Assembly: GCF_029211265.1 (NCBI RefSeq)
Contig: NZ_JARGEL010000010.1
Location: 44,176-108,175 of the forward strand
DNA from: Extensimonas soli
GTDB lineage: Bacteria > Pseudomonadota > Gammaproteobacteria > Burkholderiales > Burkholderiaceae_C
Length of the DNA stretch: 64,000 nucleotides
Direction: 5' to 3'
Below are positions 9,193 through 17,527 of this stretch, piece after piece. Position 1 is the first letter of the stretch; every line of letters starts with the position of its first letter. The translations under genes were made by a program, and so were the position numbers. The notes under the pieces are model-generated. The model searched no databases and was not told the origin of the DNA. It worked only from the letters and a program-made list of their open reading frames with translations.

Positions 9193-9909
9193 ATGCAGGC
9201 CGTGGACAACATCAATCTCGTGTCAGCCCTGGACACGGCCGTGAGCCTGGTCGCGGCCTTCGTGCTGGGCGGACTTATCGGTCTGGAGCGCCAGTACCGC
9301 CAGCGCACGGCAGGCCTGCGCACGAACGTGCTCGTGGCGGTGGGGGCGGCGATCTTCGTGGACCTGGCCAACCGGCTCGGCGGGCACGACGGCGCGGTGC
9401 GCGTGATCGCCTACGTCGTTTCGGGCATAGGCTTTCTGGGTGCGGGCGTGATCATGCGCGAGGAGGGTAATGTGCGCGGACTGAATACCGCGGCCACCTT
9501 GTGGGGCTCGGCCGCGGTGGGCGCGTGCTCGGGATCCGACATGATCGTGGAAGCGACGCTGGGCGCGCTGTGCGTGCTCGCGGCCAATACCCTGCTGCGC
9601 CCGGTGGTCAACCGCATCGAACGCCAGCCGCTTGATACCACGGCGGTGGAGGCCACGCACACGGTGTTCGTCATCGCCCCCAAAGTGCGCCAACGCGAGG
9701 CCCTGGACCGGCTCGAAGAAGCGCTCGAAGCCGCGGAATACCCGACGCGGGACCTGAACGTGCACGCCTTCGGAGCCGACGCGGTGGAGATCGAAGCCGT
9801 GCTCTCGGCCAGCTCGGTCGATGGCGAACACCTGGACGCCCTCATCGACCGGCTCGCGGCGCTCGATTGCATCACGCAGGCCTTCTGGAGTCCGTCGACG
9901 ACGGAGTGA
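9193..9909 (+). CDS. mgtC: MgtC/SapB family membrane protein
   Basis: 238-residue MgtC-family protein: an N-terminal half with about four membrane helices (conserved GGLIGLERQ and GIGFLGAGVIM) and a C-terminal soluble ACT-like domain (about 145-238). MgtC proteins are not Mg2+ pumps; in studied bacteria they support growth at low Mg2+ and modulate the F1Fo ATPase. The ATG at 9193 is chosen because the conserved helix begins soon after; longer readings overlap mgtA. It starts 36 bases after mgtA, past a tandem duplication of CACCAACAAGG (9159-9179). Confidence 0.9.
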   Translation: MQAVDNINLVSALDTAVSLVAAFVLGGLIGLERQYRQRTAGLRTNVLVAVGAAIFVDLANRLGGHDGAVRVIAYVVSGIGFLGAGVIMREEGNVRGLNTAATLWGSAAVGACSGSDMIVEATLGALCVLAANTLLRPVVNRIERQPLDTTAVEATHTVFVIAPKVRQREALDRLEEALEAAEYPTRDLNVHAFGADAVEIEAVLSASSVDGEHLDALIDRLAALDCITQAFWSPSTTE

Positions 9910-10053
9910 AGGCGAAGCAAAACGAGACGAAGGCTTTTCGGCCCGCCGTGTGGGCTTTTACCCGTAGGGAATTTTTGCCTTTCCCCGTTCTCCTTATCAT
10001 GCGCCGCTGGCTGTGGCACGTCCAAAAAACACAACATCGCGTAGCTGGGCTGC

Positions 10054-10084
10054 TTATTGAACCCGCCTTGCGTCGCCCCTATGT
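10054..10084 (+). promoter_or_regulatory. Possible heat-shock (sigma-32) promoter of htpX
   Basis: TTATTGAAC at 10054-10062 and CCCCTATGT at 10076-10084, about 14 bases apart, resemble CTTGAA-N13-15-CCCCATNT. They lie about 40 bases before htpX, whose E. coli counterpart belongs to the heat-shock regulon. The rest of the gap (9910-10053) shows only a weak GGCCC/GGGCT hairpin near 9940-9960. Confidence 0.45.
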
Positions 10085-10122
10085 GCGGCGCAGTCGCCCT
10101 CTTGCATTGACGAGGAAAATCC

Positions 10123-10998
10123 ATGAAACGCATTGTTCTGTTCCTGCTGACCAACCTCGCCGTGGTGGTCGTGCTGGGCGTGGTCGCCAGCTTGCTCGGC
10201 GTGAACCGCTACCTCACGGCCCAAGGGATGAACTTTGGCGCCCTGCTGGGCTACGCCTTCGTGATCGGCTTTGGCGGCGCGATCATCTCGCTGCTCATGA
10301 GCAAACCCATGGCCAAGTGGAGCGCGGGCGTGCAGGTGATCGCGCAGCCGGGCAACACCGCGGAAGCCTGGTTGCTCGAGACCGTGCGCCAGCTGGCCGA
10401 CAAGGCGGGCATCGCGATGCCCGAGGTGGGCATCTTCGAGGGCGACCCGAACGCCTTTGCTACGGGCGCGTTCAAGAATTCGGCGCTCGTGGCCGTCTCC
10501 ACGGGCCTGCTCGAAAACATGACGCACGAAGAGATCGAGGCCGTGCTGGGCCACGAGATCGCGCACGTCGCCAACGGCGACATGGTCACCATGACGTTGA
10601 TCCAGGGCGTGATGAACACCTTCGTGGTGTTTCTCTCGCGCGCCATAGGCTACGTGGTTGACAGCTTTTTGCGCCGCAATGACGAGCGCGACAGCGGGCC
10701 GGGCATAGGCTACATGGTCACCACCATCGTGCTCGACATCGTGCTGGGCTTTCTGGCCGCGATCATCGTCGCCTGGTTCAGCCGCCAGCGCGAGTTCCGC
10801 GCCGACGCCGGCTCGGCGCAGCTCTTGGGCCGGCGCCAGCCCATGATCAACGCGCTCGCACGCCTGGGCGGCCTGCACCCGGCCGAGCTGCCCAAGAACA
10901 TGGCAGCGTTCGGCATCGCGGGCGGCATAGGGCAGCTTTTCAGCACGCACCCGCCGATCGAGGAACGCATCGCGGCGCTGCAGTCGGCGGGAGGCTGA
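10123..10998 (+). CDS. htpX: Membrane zinc metalloprotease HtpX
   Basis: 291-residue inner-membrane M48 protease that degrades damaged membrane proteins together with FtsH. The zinc site HEIAH is at residues 144-148 (context [12 protein letters not shown]), and the third ligand is in the downstream EFRAD. Two hydrophobic segments at the N-terminus (5-25, 38-58) and two after the active site (about 165-180, 198-222) match the family. The C-terminus has the usual [11 protein letters not shown]. Length is normal (E. coli 293). It appears monocistronic, with a heat-shock-like promoter upstream. Confidence 0.95.
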   Translation: MKRIVLFLLTNLAVVVVLGVVASLLGVNRYLTAQGMNFGALLGYAFVIGFGGAIISLLMSKPMAKWSAGVQVIAQPGNTAEAWLLETVRQLADKAGIAMPEVGIFEGDPNAFATGAFKNSALVAVSTGLLENMTHEEIEAVLGHEIAHVANGDMVTMTLIQGVMNTFVVFLSRAIGYVVDSFLRRNDERDSGPGIGYMVTTIVLDIVLGFLAAIIVAWFSRQREFRADAGSAQLLGRRQPMINALARLGGLHPAELPKNMAAFGIAGGIGQLFSTHPPIEERIAALQSAGG

Positions 10999-11027
10999 AG
11001 CCCGCTGCAGGCTGCGGTCTGACCTGG

Positions 11028-11052
11028 CTCAGCCTCAGCCTCAGCCTCAGCC
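11028..11052. repeat. Hexanucleotide tandem repeat (AGCCTC)
   Basis: Three perfect AGCCTC units plus a partial one in the gap between the convergent htpX and the FAD-dehydrogenase gene, running into the last codons of the latter. A slippage-prone microsatellite; length change here would mostly affect intergenic sequence. Confidence 0.7.
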
Positions 11053-12927
11053 GTAGGCCATGTCCAGCCGTTGGGCGCGCTCGGGCGTAGGCGCGGGCAT
11101 GCCGAGCAGGTGGCAGCCCAGCGCTTCGGCCACGCGGATGCCATCGACGCCGGCGGACAGAATGCCGCCCGCGTACCCGGCGCCTTCGCCGGCGGGGTAC
11201 AGGCCGCGCACGTTCAGGCTCTGGCAGTCGGCGCCGCGCGTGATGCGCAGCGGCGCCGAGGTGCGCGTTTCCACCCCGGTCATGAGCGCGTCGCTGCGGT
11301 CGTAGCCGCGGATTTGCTGCCCCAGCGCGGGCAGGGCCTCGCGCAGGGCGTCCACGGCATAGCGGGGCAACACCGTGGACAGGTCGCACAGGGTCACGCC
11401 GGGCTGGTACGAGGGCTGCACGGCGCCCAGGGCGGTCGATGGCCGTGCCGCCACAAAATCGCCCACGAGCTGGGCCGGCGCCAGATAGCCACCACCCCCG
11501 GCGCGGTAGGCGGCGCTTTCCAACTGGCGCTGCAGCACCACGCCGGCCAGCGGGTGCACGGCGGACTGGCCCGCCAGCGCCGCGGCCTCGCGGGCGTAGT
11601 GGACGCCGGCTTCAGCGCCGAAGGCTGCGGCCCAGGCGGCCGGGTCGGCGTGCGGGAAGTCCTCCGGCCCTATGCCCACCACCAGCCCCGCGTTGGCATT
11701 GCGTTCGGCGCGCGAATACTGGCTCATGCCGTTCGTCACGACGCGCTCGGGCTCGCTGGTGGCGGCCACCACCGTGCCGCCCGGGCACATGCAAAAGCTG
11801 TACACCGTGCGGCCATTGCGCGCGTGGTGCACCAGTTTGTAGGCCGCCGCGCCCAGCAGCGGGTTGCCCGCATGGCGCCCCCAGCGCGCGTGGTCGATCA
11901 GGCTTTGCGGGTGTTCGATGCGCACGCCGATGGAAAAAGGCTTGGGCTCCAGAAACACGCCGCGCTGGTGCAGCTGCGCAAAAGTGTCGCGCGCGCTGTG
12001 GCCCAGTGCGAACACCACGCGGCGGGCGTGCAGCACGTAGTCTTGTCCGCGCTCCAGGTCGTGCACTTGCAGGCCGCGCAGCTGGCGCGGGCCGTGCGCG
12101 GGCGCGTCCGGCTCGATCAGCACGTCCGCCACCCGCTGCGCGAAACGCACCTCGCCACCCAACGCCGTGATGCGCGCGCGCAGCGCCTGCACCACCTTGA
12201 CGAGTTTGAAGGTGCCTATGTGCGGGTGCGCTTCGTAGAGGATTTCAGGCGGCGCACCGGCCTCGACGAAGGCCTGCATGACGCGACGGCCCAGGTGGCG
12301 CGGGTCCTTGATCTGGCTGTAGAGCTTACCGTCCGAGAACAGGCCGGCGCCGCCCTCGCCAAACTGCACGTTGGATTCGGCCTTGAGCACGCCGCGCCGC
12401 CACAGGCCCCAGGTGTCCTGGGTGCGCTCGCGCACCGGGCGCCCGCGCTCGAGCACCAGCGGGCGCAGGCCCATCTCGGCAAGCGTCAGCGCGGCAAAGA
12501 TGCCGCAGGGCCCGAAGCCCACCACCACGGGCCGGTCGCCCTCGGCCGGGGCCCAGTCCAGCGGCGCGGTTGCGGGCGCACGCCACACCATGTCCGGCGT
12601 GGGCTGCACGTGCGGGTTGGCCGCGTGCCGCGCGAGCACGGCGGTTTCCTGCGCGGGGTCGGTGAGCGCGACATCGACGATATACACCGCACGCAGCGCC
12701 GCGCCACGCGCATCGAAGCTGCGTTTGTGCACGCGCAGCTCGGCAAGCGCGGCGTCGGGCAGGCCCAGGGTCTGGCACACGAGGCCGCGCAATGCGGCGA
12801 TGGGGTGCGGCGGCGGTGCCCGGTCGGCGGCGGTTTCGGCCGGCGCGTCGGTGGCACGGCGCGCCGCGGTGCGCTCCTCTATGGAGAGCGCTTCCAGCGG
12901 GAGTTTGAGCTCGGAGAGGCGGATCAT
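11047..12927 (-). CDS. FAD-dependent dehydrogenase (NAD(FAD)-utilising, COG2509-like)
   Basis: 626-residue flavoprotein. An N-terminal domain of about 100 residues precedes the dinucleotide-binding motif VVVGFGPCGIFAAL (Rossmann GxGPxG). Later come FGEGGAGLFSDGKL, the FALGHSARDTF segment and a C-terminal FAD motif GLYPAGEGAGYAGGI, the pattern of COG2509 dehydrogenases of unknown substrate. I start at ATG 12927 (MIRLSELKLP); an ATG at 12954 would add 9 residues. It stands alone, convergent with htpX. The reaction is not known; a redox role in the cytoplasm is all that can be said. Confidence 0.82.
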   Translation of the reverse strand: MIRLSELKLPLEALSIEERTAARRATDAPAETAADRAPPPHPIAALRGLVCQTLGLPDAALAELRVHKRSFDARGAALRAVYIVDVALTDPAQETAVLARHAANPHVQPTPDMVWRAPATAPLDWAPAEGDRPVVVGFGPCGIFAALTLAEMGLRPLVLERGRPVRERTQDTWGLWRRGVLKAESNVQFGEGGAGLFSDGKLYSQIKDPRHLGRRVMQAFVEAGAPPEILYEAHPHIGTFKLVKVVQALRARITALGGEVRFAQRVADVLIEPDAPAHGPRQLRGLQVHDLERGQDYVLHARRVVFALGHSARDTFAQLHQRGVFLEPKPFSIGVRIEHPQSLIDHARWGRHAGNPLLGAAAYKLVHHARNGRTVYSFCMCPGGTVVAATSEPERVVTNGMSQYSRAERNANAGLVVGIGPEDFPHADPAAWAAAFGAEAGVHYAREAAALAGQSAVHPLAGVVLQRQLESAAYRAGGGGYLAPAQLVGDFVAARPSTALGAVQPSYQPGVTLCDLSTVLPRYAVDALREALPALGQQIRGYDRSDALMTGVETRTSAPLRITRGADCQSLNVRGLYPAGEGAGYAGGILSAGVDGIRVAEALGCHLLGMPAPTPERAQRLDMAYG

Positions 12928-13035
12928 GCAACAAGGCCCGTGGCGATCGGGCAAGGATGGAAGCCGGATTGTCCATGAGGCGGCGCTGCGCGCCTGCGTG
13001 GGTGCTGGCGGACCGTCACCAAACCGGGTGGCGAC

Positions 13036-13536
13036 TCAAGCCAAACCGGCAAAGTGTGAGCGCGGCAGCATCCAGCGGCCGGGCTGGCCGGGAAGCTCGA
13101 TGAAGCCGAAGTGCTGGTAGAACGCACCAGCCTTGGGTGATTTGGCATCGACGACGATGGCAGCCATCGCGAGTGCTTCACTGGCGGCAGCAACTCGCTT
13201 GCAAGCATCTACAAGAAGGATTGAGCCGAGTCCCTGTCCTTGAGACTGCCGGGACACGGCCAAGCGACCGAGCAAGGCCACCGGCACCGGGTAGCGAGGC
13301 AGTTTTTTGCGCCATTTCTCGGGCAATGTGTCCGCTGCGATGCTGGCGGCGCTGAGCGTGTAAAAACCGGCAAGCACCTGGGGCTGTTCGGCCGGACTGA
13401 CCACAAAAACCCGCGCAACGCCCCGCTTGATATCCTGGCTGGCATAGCGCTGCAGGTATTCATCGAGCGCTTTCTCACCACAATCAAAGCCAGCTGTTTG
13501 CGCGTCCCGGTCGAGTGCGCGAATGAGATAGGCCAC
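13036..13536 (-). CDS. GNAT-family acetyltransferase, probable toxin of a TA pair
   Basis: 166-residue GCN5-type acetyltransferase resembling TacT/AtaT toxins, which acetylate aminoacyl-tRNA and stop translation. The acetyl-CoA loop is seen as RLAVSRQSQGQGLGSILL, followed by the core tyrosine region AFYQHFGF. The N-terminus (FDCGEKALDEYLQRYASQD) is the hallmark of the DUF1778-linked subgroup. It begins with GTG directly after the antitoxin TAA with no gap, so translation is coupled. The function is inferred from family and pairing. Confidence 0.85.
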   Translation of the reverse strand: MAYLIRALDRDAQTAGFDCGEKALDEYLQRYASQDIKRGVARVFVVSPAEQPQVLAGFYTLSAASIAADTLPEKWRKKLPRYPVPVALLGRLAVSRQSQGQGLGSILLVDACKRVAAASEALAMAAIVVDAKSPKAGAFYQHFGFIELPGQPGRWMLPRSHFAGLA

Positions 13537-13812
13537 TTATTGCACGTGCTTGGCGTGACGTGCGAACGCGCGCTGCAATGCGGGGTTGACTTGGGGTGGC
13601 GTATCCAACGCATCCAGGAATGCCGCAAAATCATCCTGAGACAGGGTGATGGCTTCGTGCGTCTGAACGACCGACTGAGCATGCTCCACGGCATTCCTCA
13701 GCACGAACTCGGACACGCTCATATGGGCATAGGCAGCGGCTTTGTCGAGCAAGCGGCGTGTCTCCTGATCGCAGCGGATGTGCAGCCGGGTGTCTTTGGC
13801 AAGGGTTGTCAT
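13537..13812 (-). CDS. DUF1778 antitoxin
   Basis: 91-residue DUF1778 protein: an N-terminal ribbon-helix-helix DNA-binding region (TTLAKDTRLHIRCDQETRRLLDKAA) and a C-terminal tail that in this family wraps and neutralises the GNAT toxin. I chose ATG 13812, preceded by AGGAG; upstream ATGs would extend the protein through the operator. It is the first gene of the pair, with a -35/-10 and a palindrome just upstream, and probably represses its own operon. Confidence 0.87.
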   Translation of the reverse strand: MTTLAKDTRLHIRCDQETRRLLDKAAAYAHMSVSEFVLRNAVEHAQSVVQTHEAITLSQDDFAAFLDALDTPPQVNPALQRAFARHAKHVQ

Positions 13813-13839
13813 GGCGAGCTCCTGATCGATACGGGTTTG

Positions 13840-13869
13840 ATTGTGCGCCAATTGTGCGCACATAGTCAA
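13840..13869 (-). promoter_or_regulatory. Toxin-antitoxin promoter with embedded operator palindrome
   Basis: On the minus strand TTGACT (13864-13869) and CACAAT (13840-13845) are separated by 18 bases. Between them lies the perfect palindrome TGTGCGCACA (13853-13862), followed by a second half-site (GGCGCACAA). This placement suits autorepression by the ribbon-helix-helix antitoxin. Confidence 0.65.
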
Positions 13870-13885
13870 GTCGAGCTCGGCCAAC

Positions 13886-13915
13886 AAAAAGCACCGCCCC
13901 GGCTATGGGCGGGTG
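13886..13915 (-). terminator. Rho-independent terminator of cysK
   Basis: On the minus strand CACCCGCCC-ATAGCC-GGGGCGGTG forms a strong stem followed by C and five T. It lies about 60 bases after the cysK stop and before the toxin-antitoxin operon, insulating the two. Confidence 0.8.
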
Positions 13916-13973
13916 ATGACGGTGCGATTTTGTGCAATCGTCGCAGATGCGACACGCTGCGCCATCCGGGGCA

Positions 13974-14891
<918 letters not shown>

Positions 14892-15000
14892 GGCGCCTCC
14901 GGGAAAAGCGGGAAATGGTGGAAAAAGGGGAAAAGCCATTGTGAAGCAGCCGATGCGTCGTTGGCGCGATATGGATATGCGCGCAGGGGATAAGCGGCAC

Positions 15001-15014
15001 TTGATATGAATCAA
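15001..15014. promoter_or_regulatory. FNR/Anr-type binding site
   Basis: TTGAT-ATGA-ATCAA, a perfect match to the FNR consensus TTGATNNNNATCAA. It lies between divergent cysK (ATG 14891) and the small membrane protein gene (ATG 15083). A TSS near 14966 on the minus strand or near 15049 on the plus strand would place it at -41.5, the activating position. Confidence 0.65.
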
Positions 15015-15082
15015 TCTGCGCTGATGCCCGCGCACGGCGATCGCGGTGACAATGGAGGCCCAACGCGCTACAGGCCAGAACC

Positions 15083-15253
15083 ATGAACTTGCTGCACCAC
15101 AACATCATTTTGCTGACCATCAGCTGCGGGCTGCTTTTGACCGGCTTTTCCGGCCGCAAATACCGCTGGGGGCCGGCGGTGATGCTGGTGGGTATCGTTG
15201 GCCTGCTGTTCATGATCGCCTACAACATTTATGGGCTGCTTTATCGGCCCTGA
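15083..15253 (+). CDS. Small two-helix membrane protein, unknown function
   Basis: 56-residue ORF. Two hydrophobic segments (about 7-21 and 32-52) are separated by a short basic loop GRKYRWG, giving a hairpin-like inner-membrane protein. The codon use fits the neighbours and the stop is followed within 10 bases by the rnpB promoter. No Shine-Dalgarno is clear; AATGGAGGCC lies about 28 bases upstream. I do not recognise a family. Proximity to the FNR-type site makes oxygen-linked control possible. Confidence 0.6.
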   Translation: MNLLHHNIILLTISCGLLLTGFSGRKYRWGPAVMLVGIVGLLFMIAYNIYGLLYRP

Positions 15254-15258
15254 TGGGG

Positions 15259-15264
15259 GATAAT
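15259..15264 (+). promoter_or_regulatory. -10 element of the rnpB promoter
   Basis: GATAAT ends 9 bases before the predicted 5' end of RNase P RNA. The -35 region (TGCTTT at 15237-15242) is poor and lies inside the preceding small ORF. Confidence 0.6.
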
Positions 15265-15273
15265 CCACCCCGT

Positions 15274-15618
15274 GAAGCATGCTAGACCGCCGCTGGTGCA
15301 AGCTGGGAAACCAGGCACTGGAGGAAGGTCCGGACTGCACAGGACGGCGTAGCAGCTAACGGCTGTCCACCGTGAGGTGAGGATCAGAGCAACAGAGACG
15401 AGTCTGGGTGCGCAGCACCCAGGGTGAAACGGGCAATCTCTACGCGCAGCAATACCAAGTAGGCCAGTCTGAAGCCCTCGCGGCTTCGCCCTGTGGTTCC
15501 GCAGGGAGCGCTGGCGGGTAGGTAGCACCGAGCCGTGGTGGCGACACCCGGCCCAGATTAATGGCGGTCAGCTTCGGGCGACCGAAGCCACAGAATCCGG
15601 CCTATCGGCGTGCTTCAC
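15274..15618 (+). ncRNA. rnpB: RNase P RNA (type A)
   Basis: Catalytic RNA that removes 5' leaders from tRNA precursors. The universally conserved blocks are present in order: GAGGAAGGTCCGGACT near 15319, GGTGAAACGGGCAATC near 15422, ATACCAAGTAGGC near 15451, and CCCAGATTAATGGC near 15552. The ends pair (GAAGCA at 15274 with TGCTTC at 15611-15616) as in helix P1 of E. coli. A T-run follows at once and probably ends transcription. The 345-nt length is normal. The ends are set from P1 pairing and may be off by a few bases. Confidence 0.95.
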
Positions 15619-15628
15619 TTTTTCTCTG

Positions 15629-15706
15629 GACTTACGCAAACAAGGATGCAGCAAAGTGCTTTGCCATTGGGGCGTGCGCCTTGCCTGACCCCGATTTGCG
15701 TAAGTC
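15629..15706. repeat. 78-bp inverted-repeat element after rnpB
   Basis: Perfect 12-bp inverted ends (GACTTACGCAAA and TTTGCGTAAGTC) enclose 54 bases. The interior has further pairing (CAAGG/CCTTG and GCAAAG-TG-CTTTGC). It fills the gap between rnpB and the convergent NUDIX/MBL gene. It could be a MITE-like remnant or a bidirectional terminator; no T-run follows directly. Confidence 0.6.
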
Positions 15707-15724
15707 GTGTTTCTTTTCCCCATA

Positions 15725-17410
15725 TCAGTCATTCCCCGGCTGCATGGCCTCGATGCGCTCCACGTGCGCGAGCAGCGAGCGCTGCGCCATGGGCCAGAGC
15801 TGCTCGGGCACGTCGTCGTAGGCGATGCGCACCCAGTCTTCGAGGCTGCCGTCGGGGTGGGCCTGCATCGCGACGAGCACTTTGGCCTCGCGCGCGAGGC
15901 GGTGCGCCTTGAGGTGCGCGATCGCCTGGCGCGCAAAGCCGAGCACGTGGCCGTGCGCGGGCAGGATGAATTCCGCGCCTTGCTGTGCGCACAGCGCGTC
16001 GAGCTTGTCGAGCGCGTCGAGGTAGTCCGTCATGTTCCCGTCAGGCGGGTTGATGATGGTGGTGCTGCCGTTGAGGATGTGGTCGCCGCTGAACAGCAAG
16101 GCGTCTTCGCGCAGCAGCAGGCACAGGTGGTTGGCCGCGTGGCCGGGCGTGTGTATCACCTGCAGGGTATGAGTGATTTTGCCCTCTGGCCCTTGTCCCT
16201 CCAGCGTGAGCAGCTCATTGTCCTGTAGCGCTCTGTCGGGTGTGAAGGCCCAGGCAGCGAGTGCCGTGGGGGCCGATGGCAGACCCAGCACGGGTGGCCG
16301 GGGGCGGCCGTACTGCGCGACCAGCGTTGCCAGCGGCGCGGCGCCCGGCGAATGGTCGGGGTGCGAGTGCGTGCACACGATCATGCGGATGTCGCCGCCC
16401 GCGGCGCGCCAGAGTTTTTCGAGGTGCTCGTGGTCGGCCGGGCCGGGGTCGATGGCGAAGTAGCCCGTGGCCGGGTCGCCCACGAGGTAGCTGTTGGTGC
16501 CGGGGCCGGTCATCACGCCGGGGTTGGGGGCCGTGAGGCGTTGCAGGTTCTTCAATAGCGGCACGGGCTGCTCGCTCTGCCAGTCGAGCGTGTGGTGCAT
16601 CTGCCCGTCGGGGCAGACCAGGGCCAGCTCGCCGTAGGGCATCTCGTCTTCCATGTAGTGCGCGGGCTTGCCGGCGAGCATGCCGCCGCGCGGGCAGCTG
16701 GTCCACAGCGGCTGCTCGCTCGCGCAGGCGCGCAGCACGGCATCGATGCTGTCGAAACGCGCAAGGCGCTGCAGCGTGCGAATGGTCGGGTAGATCATGA
16801 AGAACTGCCCGGCCTCGTGGCGCGCGAGCGCATCGGCGGGGCGCACCCAGACGGGCTCGAACTGCTCGGCCTCGTCGGCCACGGGTGTTTGCCCGGGCGG
16901 CATGCGCGCGACCAGAAAAGCCACGTCGAAGCGCTTGGGCATGTCGCGGTCGGTGATCCAGCGCGCGAGCGTATAGACGCCCTCGGCCGCGAGACGCAGG
17001 CCACGCGCCTGGCACTGCGCGAAGAACGGCGCATGCCGGTCCAGCGCTGCAAGGTCGGCCTCGCCCGCCATGCGACCGTCGGCGTGGCGCGCGAGCAGCA
17101 CGCCCAGCTCTTCGTAGCTCTCGCGGATCGCGGCGATGGCCTGCGTGAGCTGCGCGTCGCCTTGCGTCGCGCGGCGGTCGGCGAGCGCATGCGCCTGCGC
17201 GTCTTCGGCGTCTATGCTGCCGCCGGGGAAAACGTAGGCACCGGGCACGAAGCTGGCCTTGGCCGAGCGGCGCGTCATCAGCACTTCGAACTGGTTTTTG
17301 CCGTCAGGGCTGGGCGCGTCGCGCAGCAGCAGGACGGTGGCGGCAGGGCGCGGCGTGACGAGCTCGCGCTGGGGGTGCAGGTATTGGCTGGGGCGTGGCA
17401 TGCGCTGCAT
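15725..17410 (-). CDS. NUDIX hydrolase / metallo-beta-lactamase fusion protein
   Basis: 561-residue two-domain protein. The N-terminal part (about 20-240) is NUDIX-like: PGGSIDAED then, after an insertion, RESYEELGVLL, which gives a stretched Nudix box. The C-terminal part (about 285-530) is a metallo-beta-lactamase fold: THSHPDHSPG (HxHxDH at about 357-362), HTPGHAANH and SGDHIL supply the zinc ligands. MBL members of this type (LACTB2-like) hydrolyse thioesters or RNA. Related fusions occur in Burkholderiales but the substrate is unknown. ATG 17410 is followed by the natural start MQRMPRPSQYL. It is divergent from dapF. Confidence 0.85.
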   Translation of the reverse strand: MQRMPRPSQYLHPQRELVTPRPAATVLLLRDAPSPDGKNQFEVLMTRRSAKASFVPGAYVFPGGSIDAEDAQAHALADRRATQGDAQLTQAIAAIRESYEELGVLLARHADGRMAGEADLAALDRHAPFFAQCQARGLRLAAEGVYTLARWITDRDMPKRFDVAFLVARMPPGQTPVADEAEQFEPVWVRPADALARHEAGQFFMIYPTIRTLQRLARFDSIDAVLRACASEQPLWTSCPRGGMLAGKPAHYMEDEMPYGELALVCPDGQMHHTLDWQSEQPVPLLKNLQRLTAPNPGVMTGPGTNSYLVGDPATGYFAIDPGPADHEHLEKLWRAAGGDIRMIVCTHSHPDHSPGAAPLATLVAQYGRPRPPVLGLPSAPTALAAWAFTPDRALQDNELLTLEGQGPEGKITHTLQVIHTPGHAANHLCLLLREDALLFSGDHILNGSTTIINPPDGNMTDYLDALDKLDALCAQQGAEFILPAHGHVLGFARQAIAHLKAHRLAREAKVLVAMQAHPDGSLEDWVRIAYDDVPEQLWPMAQRSLLAHVERIEAMQPGND

Positions 17411-17527
17411 TATGGAGACTCGCGCGGAGCTTGTCTAACGACCGTTCGGTTTGCCCCGGGCGCGAAGATTGGCTTTGGCAAAACGGCCCGACGGCCCGGC
17501 GGCCGGTGAGCCGCGATAATCCGCGCC

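Noticed and set aside
9939..9961. Rho-independent terminator after mgtC
   Set aside because: The GGCCC/GGGCT stem is only five base pairs with a G-T pair and a short T-run; too weak to call.
15561..15821. 86-codon ORF across the rnpB 3' end
   Set aside because: It overlaps conserved RNase P RNA and the antisense of the NUDIX/MBL gene, with no SD or family similarity.
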